This document shows positions 22,247 through 35,377 of a stretch of DNA of 64,000 nucleotides, piece by piece (the first letter of the stretch is position 1; each line of letters begins with the position of its first letter). This stretch comes from Lycorma delicatula (lineage: Eukaryota; Arthropoda; Insecta; Hemiptera; Fulgoridae), in contig NC_134460.1 in assembly GCF_047948215.1 (NCBI RefSeq), positions 153,784,305 to 153,848,304 of the forward strand, written 5' to 3'. Both the position numbers and the translations under genes were made by a program. The notes below the pieces were generated by a model that was not told where the DNA came from, searched no databases, and was given only the letters and a program-made list of their open reading frames with translations.

Positions 22247-24057
22247 TCAGATGTTCCTCGTAATTGAAAAAACTCTGTCAACTGGAGCAGATGTCCCAGA
22301 CAAAGACATTACAAACTCAACCATTTTAGAAATATTGCAACATGAAATATCAGTCTTTTGAAACACCTTAAAAATTTCTTTCCACTTCTCTTCCTTCAAT
22401 AGCACATGGTACTTTTTCAGAACTTGAACCACACCTAGCCTTTGGTTTTGAATTACCTGGTTCAACAATGTACGTTCATCAAATAGGTCATCAGTAATCA
22501 GTATTTATGGAATCTTTTATAATTTCATTAACAACTTGTACACTCTCTTCTAAATCAGACCAGGCAATTTCAGTTTGTAAATTTATCCACTGAAACTTAC
22601 TAACTTTATCAAAACTGGTTCTCCACAACTTAAGTATTGGATACTAGAATTATAAAAATTGCCCATGCTTGAGAAGAATTTTTGTTCCTGAACATCATTA
22701 TTTTCTTTTAGAGTGCACAGCAATTCTTTAACAGAAGATGGTATAAATGTGTGGGCTTTTCTTTCCTGAAATTGACAAATTAATTCAGAATATGTCTGAA
22801 ATGCTGTTGTTGCTGTGATAGAATTAGCTTCCATCTACATAAACAGTATTAAACAACTGTAGAGTACCATGTAAAAATTTCAAAAACAGTTCACTTTCTA
22901 GATTTTCAACAAAAAAAACGAATAATAATTTTGGGCATTTGTCACAACATAAGAAGTATGATTTTAGGCCATCAAAATGGAAAGGATTCTTTTTATTGGA
23001 GGTAACAAATTAAGGAACCTTGTGCTGCTATGAGATAGTACTTTTTTGTAATATGTTTCTACAAATTCACAGCACTCTAAGTTTCCTTACTCTTACTGTA
23101 TATATGTGAAAATATTTATCAATTTTTGTAACAGTAACTTTTATGTCCTGGGGTAGAGAATGAGATGCTGGTTGTAGTGAATTGTGCACAATGTGGGCTG
23201 AACAACCAATTCCTAAATAGGTCTGTCTAAATCACTTGGACCTTTCTGAACACATTTCATTCCTTTTTCCCTTCACACCACCAAAATTCTGTTAGTGTTA
23301 TCAGCCGTATAACAAACTAGTTTGTTTTCAAGTTTGTATTTTTTCACATACTACAAAAGATACAGTCATGTATTTTTTTCACATACTGCAAAAGATACAG
23401 TCATGTATTTTTTCACACACTGCAAAAGATACAGAGTCAAAATTTGAGCAGTTTCACCGTACACTTCATCAAAATTTAAAAGTTTAATTTGAATTACTTC
23501 CTCCTGACTGAAATATCTTACAACAATCGAAACAAGTTTTACTTCACTTCTGTTTGAGCTATTCGTCATTATTGTTACATAATTAATGTTTTCCAAAGAA
23601 CGCAACACATTATCAAATATAAATGGTGAAATAACGTTTACAATAATTGCCTTTGTTTTGGTTCTAGCAGATGAAAATTTTGGGTCATATAACTTTTTAA
23701 CCAGTTTAGATGTGCAGTTTGATGTTTTGAAACTGAGTTTGTGTTTAGCAGTGTATATGAAAATGTTGCTTCTTTAGCAGCACACTTCAGATCACTGTTA
23801 TTGTTATTCCCATCTTTAGCTTTAAAAATATCTCTTATGTTTGCTGAAACAGTAGCATTAATAGCACTCCTATGTTTAGCCGTTTTCACATGTTCTTCAA
23901 TATCACCCTTTCCTTTATGTGCAATAGAAAATTCTCCAGAACATAGTGTGCAATAAACACATTCATTGTTACTGTCATTAAGCAATTTCAAAAATTTGTA
24001 ATTTGGGATGGTTCCTAGCTTACTCAGGCATTGGTTATAGTTATAACAAGCCACCAT
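22247..24057 (-). pseudogene. hAT-superfamily transposase relic
   Basis: On the - strand the N-terminal frame (23638-24057) has a BED-like zinc finger (CTLCSGEFSIAHKGKGDIEE, then HVKTAKH), usual at the start of many hAT transposases. A middle frame (23366-23608) has VKLVSIVVRYFSQEEVIQIK, the family's block around the first catalytic residue. A C-terminal frame (22247-22468) ends with MSLSGTSAPVDRVFSI, the hAT dimerisation signature (SAPVERVFS). A further frame at 22583-22834 fills the gap. Stops and a three-copy 34-bp tandem repeat (23335-23434) break the gene. I did not find terminal repeats or an 8-bp duplication. Inactive. Confidence 0.78.
23335..23434. repeat. Three tandem copies of a 34-bp unit in hAT relic
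   Basis: Units beginning TGTATTTTTTCACATACT start at 23335, 23369 and 23404, each with CAAAAGATACAG near its end. They differ by a few substitutions and T-run length. The expansion adds material to the transposase coding region, so it arose after the element lost function or in one lineage of it. Confidence 0.9.
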
Positions 24058-27000
24058 TACCCCTCAAGTGAGTTCAACATTCCTAGTGTTTTTAATGTGC
24101 AATTGCTAAAAACATACTCAGATATACAGTAAATTAGTGCTTATAGGAGTTTTATCCAATACTATAAGTATAACTGAACATAGTAGATTTTAAAAAATTA
24201 ATGAATAAACCTTATTTTAACATCAAAATCCTGTTTATAGAATATACTGATGCTAAAAATCTTTTGGGAATAACCAAGAAAAATTACTAATGGATAACTT
24301 GTAACATAATTAAAAAAACTGAAGATTTACCTACATGAAGTTTAATTTTTCAAAATAATTCAGTTAAATTAAGTTACTAAATAATGAAATTGCTGAGTAG
24401 TCAGCCAAAAAGTAAGTTTTCAATTAATTCAACTGAAATGCAATTTTAATGCATTTCAAGCAATTAAAGCGTGTAAAAAACCTAAATAAAGCCTGTATGT
24501 TTTCTTTTACAAACAGACGATGACTACAGCAGTAAATAAAATGCTTCTGAAGTTTTAATTAGTTAGGTCAGCAAGACAAAAATTGTTTTAGAATAAATAT
24601 TATATTACTAGTTGTAAATATTTTCCTGTATTGGTACAGAAGTTCCAAATTTACTATAATCCATTTAATACGAAAAGCTTTCATTAACTATTAAAATTTA
24701 ACGTTTTATAAGAGATTAGATATTGATAGGCCTGTTTCATCAAAATTACTGACATGTAATGGTAAATAGTTTGTGAATATTTTTTGCTAGTGTGGATTTA
24801 TTTGTTGTTATCTGTAATTATTAAAATTATTCATATCAATAATTTAAGTTATCTCTATTTAAAATTCTTTAATTTTATATGAAATTTATCTTCATCTGTG
24901 TACGAAATAATCTTCTATGTTTTTTATTGTTGTGCACGAATTGTTATAAATTTATTTAATTTTAAAATGCATTATTTTAATATATTCCCACAAACACTCT
25001 TTTTTTAAATTAGATAATTTGCTGATCAGTATAATTTATAGAGACTCTTCAAATTTGTGATGTTCGACTGCAATTCACCTTCCTAGAGATTTCTCTTCTT
25101 CATTTTGTTAGTAATTCTCAATTTGTCGAATGTCCATTAAGGTGGTTTATCTGATCGTTGAACATTTTACACTCTCGTCTTCAAGAAAACTACACATTAA
25201 AGTGCACAACTGCTTATTCATCCTGCCTGCTGTACTTGCAGGTGTACTTCCCAAGAAAATCTTGCAAGCAAAGATGTTTCCTCATATACTTCCAGTGAGG
25301 CTTCCATTTTAATTTGAAAATATTTAACTAAGATAATCAATTTAACTTCAGTAGGTTTTATGCCAGTTTTGTGAACAGTAAATGAACGTTTTTTTATATT
25401 TTTAATAGAATTAGATTATTGGTACCTCTTCCTGATTAAATTATCTACTAAAACTGTTTTTTGTTGGAGTAATATTCCATCTAACGTATTATAGACTAAA
25501 AAAGATCCAGTTGCCAGTGTGTAAGTTACATGTTGAAAAATTACTCATCATCTGATTGATGTATAATAAACAACTGGATTATATCTAAATAGTCAATATC
25601 ACTACTTCTGATGTTATATTTGATAAAAAAAATGGCTGTATCATACATTTAATTGCAGCAAATGTTTGAGATGACCTTCTTGCTCTCAAACACAATTGTG
25701 GGATTCTCTGGTCCCTGTATAAAAATTTCAGTTCACCTAAGCACCAATATGAAATATTGTGTCATCTAAAAAGCAACTTGCTTAAATGACTGTCTTCATC
25801 ATTATGTCAGAATATATAACCTCTGTATAAATATATTGAATTTATCTTTCTTTCGATATCATTGGAGTTCATTTAGTATGATTGCACAATTTAGATAGTG
25901 CATGATGCAGTTGCAACAGTTTGTGAAAGTTCTCTGAACTGCAGTGCAGCATATTTGTAATTAATGCTACACATAATGGTTCAGTCATCCTTGTAAATGT
26001 GACTTACGCTTCTTCAATATTCTCTTTTACCACAGCTTCATTCATGGATAATCCCAGATACCCATATTTCTTTCTGTGTGAATTTTATTTGCTCTTCTTT
26101 TCTTCTTTTCATATCAAAATGATCTATTTATCTGGTTTGTTGAACCATTGTTTTTAGATCTTTTCTCACGATACTACATTGAGCCTTTCTGGATTTAGGA
26201 ACAATATGTGTTAAATGTCAGACTTTTCTTTTTTAAGCTAAGTTAATGCCAACCTAGAGCAAAGAATCATTTAAAGTATCACTGATCATTTCAATTTTTA
26301 TGATGGTGTGTTTATCGTATAATTTTATAACCAGGGAAACACTAATGAAACATTACATTTAAAGAATTTTTGCTAAATACTATTTTAAATTTCTGTATTT
26401 TATAAAATATGTGATTCATAATCGAATGAAGTTAGAGAAAAGCTAATTTTTTATTCACTGTATGTTGTAAAAATATTTTTATGTAAACAAAGTTATTTAA
26501 ATGGATTTTTATGGGATGAAAATATTTTTTTTTGAATATCTTTCTTACATTTGAAAATTTAAAAGAAAATATTACGAAATGTAAATTTGTTTTAAATATC
26601 TTGTAATTCTATTTTGAAAATGTTTATTTATGTTCAATAAAAAAACATACATAATATTATATTTAAATAGTTAAGGGGTAAAAACCTTTGAAAAGCACAA
26701 TTTTAGAGAAAGTTCATAATTTTTATGAGTTTTATCAGTTCATAACGTGCTAACTGGGCTGAGTGTGAAAAATTTTATGAGTTGTACTTTTATTCTTATG
26801 ATTTAATGCCTACTTATGCTTTATTTATCTATTTATATTTGTCTTAATATCTGTATATTTTTTATACGTGTAATGAAATGTAGTTATACAAGATTTTGGT
26901 GTATATGACTAGATTAATGGTATATTATAGAGAGTTAACTATGTCAGAATGATTGTGAGTTTTTTGATTCTGTTGTTTTTCATTTTTTTAGTAGACCATA

Positions 27001-28239
27001 TCAACTTTTTTTTATGTTGCTGTTTAGATATGTATAACTTCCTTACATTATTTATTATAAAAAAAATAAAAAAATTGTTTGTTTTATTTATTAACAAAGC
27101 AATATGTTTCGGCTGCAGATTGTGAATGTAGCTTTTGAATGATCTATCAGGGTCTTTGTGCGATACTTAGATAATTTTCAGGGTGTTATTTACATAATTA
27201 ATTTGTTATTATAGGTTTTTGTGATAGATTAAGAAACCTATATCATCATTTTATTTAATTTCTATTTGAAATATTAAAAAAATATTGTGAAGCAGTAGAT
27301 GTAAGATAATAAATATACATTCCATAAAATGTTATAAACAGTTAGATTCTCAAAAAAAAAAAAATTCAATAAACATTCTTTTCTCTATAAGCCTCTAGTT
27401 GGAGGGGGGAATCATTGTGTTCTTTCTCTCTTTGTTTGTAAATAGCAGTTATGCATATGCTGTTCATTTATATAAAAATATTTTTTTTAAATATAAACAG
27501 CTAATTTTTGTAAATACATTACTAAATTAAGTCGCTTTAGTCAATTGAAAGCGCAGTTGATATAATTTCACTTTTTCCTTGTTAGTTGACACTCTACATT
27601 TACTGTTTGACCGTATATTGGTATTATTTCTAAAAATAGACCTTACTGAGAATAACAGGGCTATTGTGAGTACTTTGAATTTGTTATGATAATGGAAACT
27701 AAACTTTTGTTGGTGTTATTTTTTTCCAAAGAAGTGGGATACACAAACTCGTTTATATTTTAACCACTCTTATAATACACCATATTTACTTGATTCTAGG
27801 GTGCACTGCCAAAAACAGTTATAGGACTTTCCTGCCATGCGGCTCTCTTTTGATGCACGGCTTACACACATACACACACAACTTAATTTAAAATATTTAT
27901 AATTTTACTTATTTTTTTGTCTAGTTCAATAATTCTAACCAAAGCATGTACGCATACCATATTTCATTTGCACTAGTGTGGCGGTACTAGCAGCCACTTT
28001 AAATACTTTTAAAACTTCAAGCATTATTCATTTATTTAATTCTACTGCTCACCTGTGACATTACAACACAGGTGCTGCTGAAGGCTGAACAGAAAAAGAA
28101 AAAAGACGACTACAGCAGCTGTACATCAGTACTACTAGTTTATTTACAGCATTGTTTGGGGTGAGGGTGTGATTTTACAAAAATTGTTCTTTTGGAAATA
28201 TTATTATTTTTAATTGTTAACAAAAGTGCCAAAAAAATA
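24058..28239. other. AT-rich intergenic DNA without identified genes
   Basis: I see no supportable gene. Patches of more mixed composition at about 25060-25310 and 25640-26220 may be old transposon remains, but their six-frame translations show no motif I recognise. A microsatellite-like ACACAC tract lies near 27866-27880. Confidence 0.5.
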
Positions 28240-28610
28240 AAATCTTACTTAGGCCAAATCTTGAGATACTGAGGGTGATCGTGCTCTACAGCCTCACCCT
28301 TTTAAGTTGAAAATTTATGTAAATTTAATTTAATTTACTTAGTGCCCCATGTATTAAAGTAATCTGACCAAGTTTGGTCAAAATCAGTCTAGTAGTTCTA
28401 GAGATATAAAGTGATTTAGAGGCCAACACTCCGAACACAAACGCATGTATATACGAAGATCCAGAGAATTTCCATCTGGTTTTTTGGGTTCCTTAGGTGT
28501 CAAAACATAAAGATCTGGTGAAAACTGCATATGCCCAAATTGGACTGATTATCATAACTTACCTAGCTACAGCTCTGCTATAGCAATAAGCTAAGTAAGT
28601 AAGAAAGTAA
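28240..28610. repeat. Probable dispersed repeat tail
   Basis: The stretch holds GACCAAGTTTGGTCAAAATC and CAGTCTAGTAGTTCTAGAGA, followed by a run of short A/C-rich words (CCGAACACAAACGCATGTAT). Wording of this kind recurs at the 3' ends of dispersed repeats in insect genomes. It also has AAGTAAGTAAGAAAGTAAAA near its end, a simple-repeat tail. The family is unknown, and only one copy is in this window. Confidence 0.35.
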
Positions 28611-28744
28611 AAAGATCTCTAATTAAAAGAAAAAATATAAACTACATAATTTTATAACAATATATTTGAAATTAAGTTTATTAGAGTAGAAAAAAACCTA
28701 TATTTATTAAGTACCTATATAACTATCTGTATCTGAACAGTCAC

Positions 28745-29351
28745 TTTCGTATTCACTTTTATTTCTGCTCTTTGAATCTGAATCAGTGCAATTTTTATTT
28801 GCATCATCTTCCCAAAATATGTCATCCTCTGACTCATCAAACGGTATTTGAAATACAACATTTTTTAAACGAATGTTGGACTAACTTTTCTGGGACTTAT
28901 TTCCATGGTGTTCATGCCCACTTTGGCACTGTTGCTGGACTAACCTTTTTAATTTTCCCCAATGGTGTTAGTGGGAGGTTTTAACTCATTAACCAGATTA
29001 ATATTATTTTCTTAAATAATCCTGATGTCATAATGAATATCCATTGTGACGCATTAACCTCTCACACCAGCCTCGACTTACATTAAATTCCACACCAGTG
29101 GCCTTGGCGATATCCAAAGATTTTAATTGCATCATCTGGCTGGTTATTAGTAGTCCTTTTGCATGCTTTTCTTTTATGAAATCAATTTCAGCATCATCAA
29201 TTTGGGGAAATCTTCCTCCTTTAGGTCCAGTAAAACACTTGGTCGATGCTTTGCATGAAAATATTGCTTGACGGTCTTTTCTCCAATGCCATATATTAGC
29301 TTTATTAATATCAAAATGACAGCTGGCAGCTCTATTGTTATTATTTTCCAC
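28745..29351 (-). pseudogene. Tigger/pogo-like transposase relic lacking its catalytic core
   Basis: The frame 29028-29351 on the - strand is a CENP-B-type DNA-binding region: RAASCHFDINKANIWHWRKD (first HTH), FTGPKGGRFPQIDDAE, then SRGWCERLMRHNGYSL (second HTH). Just beyond, toward 28.77 kb, the same strand gives FDESEDDIFWEDDANK, like the acidic C-terminal tail of these transposases. The roughly 200-residue DDE domain that should lie between is missing. The copy is therefore internally deleted. An exapted DNA-binding gene is conceivable, but stops between the two parts and no visible splice sites argue for a relic. Confidence 0.75.
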
Positions 29352-29568
29352 AAATACAATAACTTTCCGTTTTAATGCAACCTTTTTGTTGCCGTATTAA
29401 CAATTGAATTAATGGAAAACTAAACTTCACTCCACAACGAACTGTGCTAGACTAAGAGAGTAGAAAGTAAAATAACAAGTTTACAAGGAAAGACCACATA
29501 ACACAGTATAACAACAAATATTGGCACTGTCGATATATTAGCCCAGTGTTGATATTGTGGTAATTTTT

Positions 29569-29586
29569 AATATCAATATTGATATT
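29569..29586. repeat. Perfect 18-bp palindrome
   Basis: AATATCAATATTGATATT reads identically on both strands. It lies 20 bp after a related word, GTTGATATTG. Such words occur at the ends of hAT-like elements, but no partner terminus is evident. Confidence 0.75.
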
Positions 29587-29599
29587 TTACTTTTTGATA

Positions 29600-32500
29600 T
29601 CCTATCCATACATTGAAGTAGATTATTACCCACTACCTTGGGTATTACTTCAAATTTAACCTATCCAGCCCACTTCTATGAACGATCATATCGAAAAAAT
29701 AATGTGTCTTAGAATTGAGTAAATAGGGTGTGTATATATATATATTACATGCAAATTATGAATCTCACCTAAACTCTTGCTCTTGAGTTCCTGTTCTATA
29801 CTACTAGGGTTAAAGTACTCCTAATGCCAATATCGTTTTTTATTTACAGAATTATGATCAATGCGGTAATGCTTTTGAAACTTATTACTATTTATATAAG
29901 AAGATGGGACTTGAACATGTGGGCTAGTGTGACCCATTGATATCTTTTGTAGTTTTCTCTATTACTTTTAAAGAAAAAATAAATTTTTGTTACTGTAAGA
30001 TTCCCCTATCTAAATTGAAAAGGTTAAATTTACAAAAAGTGTTTAGATTATAAAAAAATCAGTAATATTTAATTACTTCATCTATTCTTATTTACCTTCT
30101 ACTGGATTCTGTAGATAAAAAAATCGGATAACAAATTGATTTCGATTAATGAAAATTATATAAACATTTCTTCTTAATAAAATAATTTAGACATCCTTAC
30201 TCTCAAAGGAATCACAGTATTAGTCAATGAACCTGATGATAGTTAAAGCCTCTACCTTGCTGGAAAGCATATTTTCCATCCACAACTCCCCAAGAGATGA
30301 GTATTTTTGCTTAGGATGATGGCAGTTTGTAACTGATCAACTATATTGTGTTAACAGCTTATGTAAGCTGCAAAAAATTTTTTTCTGGAAATTAGAGAGC
30401 GATCCAAGAGTGGGCTAGGTTTACTTAAAGAAAACAATCACCTTTCTCTCATTACTTGACATGCAGAACCGGAATTGAATTATATAAACAATTTGTTTAG
30501 ATCTTCACTTTAGGTAGAAATTAATTAACCCAAATTTAAAAAATAAAGTGCAGGATTTATAATGCTATGTTTTATTAAAACGTTATAGGCACACTTATTA
30601 ACTGTGAGTTAGTTTATCTTTTTGATGTAATTATGTTACCAAATGCTTACGCGGCCTAAATGGTTATTTCTATCGTAATTAATTACTATGTACTTAGTAC
30701 ACCTCATATTTATTTATCACTTATTTTTTTAAATAAAATTATGGCTTAACAGAGCAAATAAGGAAAAATCTTTTTAACACATAATATTTAATCACTAGGA
30801 ACTGAACATTGTAAAGTAAATAGAAACATTAACATTATTTAAATATGCATAATATTCCATTACATCCATGTATATATATATAAATTTTAATAATTTATTT
30901 TCAATCTTGATTCAATTTTTATTGATTACATAACACCAGTTAAATTAGATTTTTTTTTTTTTAATAATTATATAACTATCTGTTGTGTCATTTATAAGTT
31001 AGTAGTGAAGAAATTATTATTTTGAAAGTAAAAGTAAAAAGTAGCTGGTTCTGGAATGTAATTTATCAGTTGAGTTCATATGTTTATAGTTACAAATAAA
31101 ATAACAGCAGTAAAAGCCTCAGATTTAAGTTTTTTTTAATTAGAATTATTAATTCTACATCAGAAGACTAATTCGGTCTTTCACTATAGAAGGATAGAAT
31201 TTGAATTTCGGCTTTCTTCTGAGTAAAATGTTTCTGATTAATGATCTACTAAACACTATTTTATTTTTTTTTTTAATTATTTAGTCTTCCATAAATAATA
31301 ACATTATGTTGTATTACGTGTAAAGTATAAAATGTTTACAACCTTATACATTATGTGCCACAGTGGAAAACTAAGTACTTATATTTGCATTATCTTGACC
31401 CTACTGTATTTTATAATTGATTTAATTGTTAATTTTATAAACTAATTACTTTTAATTTATTTGTTTTAATTGTTTCCAATTCATAATATCTCTGTAATTT
31501 TGAGTAGTTTTAATCAGGTTTCTTTTAACTAAAGCAGACATTTTTTTTAGATTTAAATAGATCCACCCATAAGTTTCAGACTTATTATTCTGTAAAATTT
31601 AGTTTTTATTATTATGAAATGTGAAATCACATGCCTGATTGATATGGTACATTTTTTGTTTTATTCAAATCAAGCGATAAATTTGTTTTATAAGAAGATA
31701 AATTCATGGTCATCTTTATTGTTTAAAAGTGATGTTATGTATGGTATAGTGTTGGACAGGGGCTTTAATTAAGGTAAAAATGTTTTAGGAATATTCTTTA
31801 TGAATGGAACGCACACACAAGAGGCAAGGTCAGTCAGTTTATGAAACGTAGTTGAAGTCTACCACTTAATAAAAAGTTTATTTGCATGCTGGTTGTAATG
31901 CTTTAAAACACATGTGGCAATTAATAATACTAATCTCTGGAATTCAGGTAGTAATATATTTTTTGAATAGTCAGAGAATCAGTATTCAAAAATTACAGTC
32001 AATTCATCGTAAAAATCATTGATCAGTTGATCATTACTTTTAATATTTTAAGTATGATGAATTTAAAATGAATCTCTAGGAATTATCAAGTTTCTTTAGA
32101 ACCAGTTGCTGAGAATATCTAAGAACATAGTACGCCAATGTTCACAAATAAAGATTGTGTTTTTTTTTTAAGTGGTCATGTTAAGGTACTTATAAATATT
32201 ACAGAAAAGTGTAATTGGGATGGTTTTATATTAATTTAGTCTATGTACCAAATTCATGGTAAATCAACAATTTTCTGCCAACTCATTTGATATGTACTGT
32301 AGTGAGTTTTTGAAAAATTGTATTTTCTAGAACATTAATGAGGTATAATTGAATTATTTTTATGTTTCTAGAAAATGTCTTAATATAATTAAAAAGAATT
32401 AAGTTGGTAATTTATCTGTTATTTAAAAGGTTTCAATAGAATCAAGATTATGCAGATTACAGCAGATTTTCTTCTCATTGATCTTTTAGTATCCATTTAT

Positions 32501-33200
32501 GTTTATTTAATGTTTCTAATTATTTATCAGTATTACATAAATTATATTTTTTGTATTTTCCTTCTAAGCATTCCATTAGTAATTACATATATAATAGTTA
32601 TAACATTTGTGATAGTATAATAATATAATTAATTTTTTTCTAATATATGAATTGTTAAGTAAAGAATGTTATTTTCCTATTTACTTAAATTGTATGATAC
32701 GTAATTCCATAAAATCATTAGGTAATAATATCTGTTTATAATTTTACATGATAAAATTTTTTTTAACATATATTTTGTACTTGAAAGTATTAAATACAAT
32801 TTAAGATATTATTTGGCTAATTTCAAGTTTCAAGCTGCAGTATTATTTTTTAATATGCTATGTTTTTATATAATTTATTTATTTTTCCTAATCTAAAATC
32901 ATTATTATAATTACTGTATACTTAAATAATTTATGATTAATTAATTGCTTAAAAATTGTCGGATTCATTTCCTTAAAAATAATCTGTTTGTTATTAAAAA
33001 ATAAAAATTGATATTGTTTTATATAAGTTAAAAATAAAATTGTATTAACAAAAACCATTTAATTCCAATCTTATCCTACAATTCATTTACCGTAGTTATG
33101 ATTGTGCTATGAATAACCGTTTAACATATCAGTGACTTAATTAAATGCTATATTAGAAATTTATACCATTTATGAATATTGTTTTTTATTTCACTGTTCA
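29600..33200. other. AT-rich intergenic DNA
   Basis: Nothing recognisable: AT-rich, with poly-T and poly-A runs and short TA repeats (near 29735-29746 and 30871-30882). Confidence 0.6.
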
Positions 33201-33600
33201 TGTAAAACTTTTTGTTGGTCAAGGGTAAGGCATCTCTTGTGATAACATCTCCTGGAAATGAGACGGTTTAAAGAAAGTTGAAATGCCAATGGACAAATCC
33301 ATATTCATTGAATGGGTTCTCCGATGAGAACCCCAATCATTCATTGATTCTGTTTTTGGAATTTAATTTCCGTAATGCTTATTTTGATGGAAAATGTTTT
33401 CCCTTATTCATGGTAATAAAAGAAACCTGAGTTAAAGGTGAAAAATGTTCACTTTCACAAAGTGAATTATGTTCTTTGTACTAAAGGCTGAACTGGCACA
33501 GGTCCACACATACAAGTACACACAGTTCAAAATAAAATATATACTGATACAAGCAAAATATATTTTATCTCAAATACACAGGGTCTATAGATTTCTATCG

Positions 33601-34372
33601 ATGTAAAATATAGGTCATCATACAGATCTCGAAATCATATTGTAATTATCATTTATGAATGATAATCACTTGAAGAAGTAGAATTTTCTTTCCGTACTTT
33701 GAGACAGTTAGGATTGAAATCCATCTCACCAACAGCATTTTTTCTTCAATTTCTTTGGAAACTGGAGTAGCAAAACTTTTAACAAGAGCACATTTGAAGG
33801 TTACCAACTTTTCTGTTAACAGTGAGAGATATATGTCTCATATACATAGACAAATTAATGTTCATTCTGATAATTTGCTACTTTAAATAAACAAATTGCT
33901 TATAATGGTCTTTCAATAAGAATTTACTTTTTATTTCTAATTGTCTTCAATTTGAAGTCCTTATATAATAGAAATACCTTTAAGCTGTACTTTCCTGCAT
34001 TAAACACACCATCGTGTGTGTAATTTAGTTGTATATTTCGTTGAGAAGGCGAACAGGCTTCAGTTAAGTAAAAATTTAATACCTTGTGTCACAATCAAAA
34101 CTGTCTGGGATCATAATGTTTTTTGGGTTTTATTCTTTTGCAAGTTGAAGTAAAAGCATTTGTTCTTTTAATGTCTGTTCATATGTTGTTTCACAATGTG
34201 TATTTGTTGTGTCAAATGTCATATGTTGTTTGTATAATTTAAAATAATGTCTTTTAGAATCTGTTGATGAAATGTCATAAATCTGTTGATGAAAAGTAGA
34301 GTCCCATATTTCTGAGTGCCAGTTTGGCTTGTACAAGGTATACTTTATTGCAATTGAGTTATAGATCCAGTA
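33601..34372 (-). other. Unidentified degraded coding-like stretch
   Basis: On the - strand, 34130-34336 is open and has a mixed, protein-like composition (KPNWHSEIWDSTFHQQIYDI, then DSKRHYFKLYKQHMTFD). Further down the same strand, near 33.65-33.83 kb, another open piece reads LLTEKLVTFKCALVKSFATP and EMDFNPNCLKVRKENSTSSS. Together they look like a decayed gene or transposon ORF rather than chance AT-rich frames. I do not recognise the family, and I see no splice sites that would join the pieces cleanly. Confidence 0.3.
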
Positions 34373-35377
34373 TAAATTACATAGAGAGTTTTGAAAAGCC
34401 CTGACTTTAATGGAAAATTAAAAAAAAAAAATGGTTAATGGATTTTGGGGACCTTCCATTAATTACTGGATAAAATGGAGGGAGTGGTTGTAAAATTGCA
34501 CTTCATCTAACATGTTGGTAGGGGTTTAAGATATTATTATTTAAGATTCTCTGTAGAAATTTATAAATAATCACCTTACGTTGGTAATAATTGAAACAAA
34601 GTAATTTTCTGTAGCTAATGTACAATTTAAAAAAAATTGTTTTAAAATAGTTGAATTTTTAATTAAAAGAGAAATATATTGAAAAAACAAATTAATTGAA
34701 AACAAAATTAAAGAAACACCTGGGCAGCATTCAGAAATAATAGAAAAAGTTAATTTATTAAATATTTTTATAGATTTAAATAAAACTAAAATGAAAACTA
34801 TGTAAACTTATATTAAACAAAAAAACAGTTGAAAATTTTTTTAAAAATTCAGATTTTTAAAATGTATAAATATTTTTTAATTTTTTATTCTATTCTTAAT
34901 TAAAAAACTAAAGCAAGACCACTTAATTTCAGAGTTAGTTCACTGAACAAAATCATTACATGTTGGTTTGTCTTGAAAAGTTTAAATGTTAAGGAAAGAA
35001 GTACTTTTCTAAAACAGAAACTCTGTACTTGGCAATTGCTACAAACTGAAAAATTTGAAGCAAAGAATTCACATGGAATGACTTTACCAACTTTCAGTTA
35101 GTTTTAAATTGATTCAAGGATCTTAGAAATAAAATAAAATATTTCTTTGCAAATGAAGAATTACACATTAGAAATTTATTTTATAAATGTACCCATAGTT
35201 AACATCGATAAAATGTATAAATACAATTTTACTATTTTTGATGAAGAATTTTATAAATTTGATCTATTATTACATCAGTAACATAATAATTATATTTTTA
35301 ATAATGCAATTTTTTTAAATTAAAATTTATAAATATGATAAACAAAATGTTTATTAAATGGATCTTTCTCTGTAATA
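34373..35377. other. AT-rich intergenic DNA
   Basis: No gene or element is recognised between the unidentified coding-like stretch and the mariner-type element. Confidence 0.55.
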
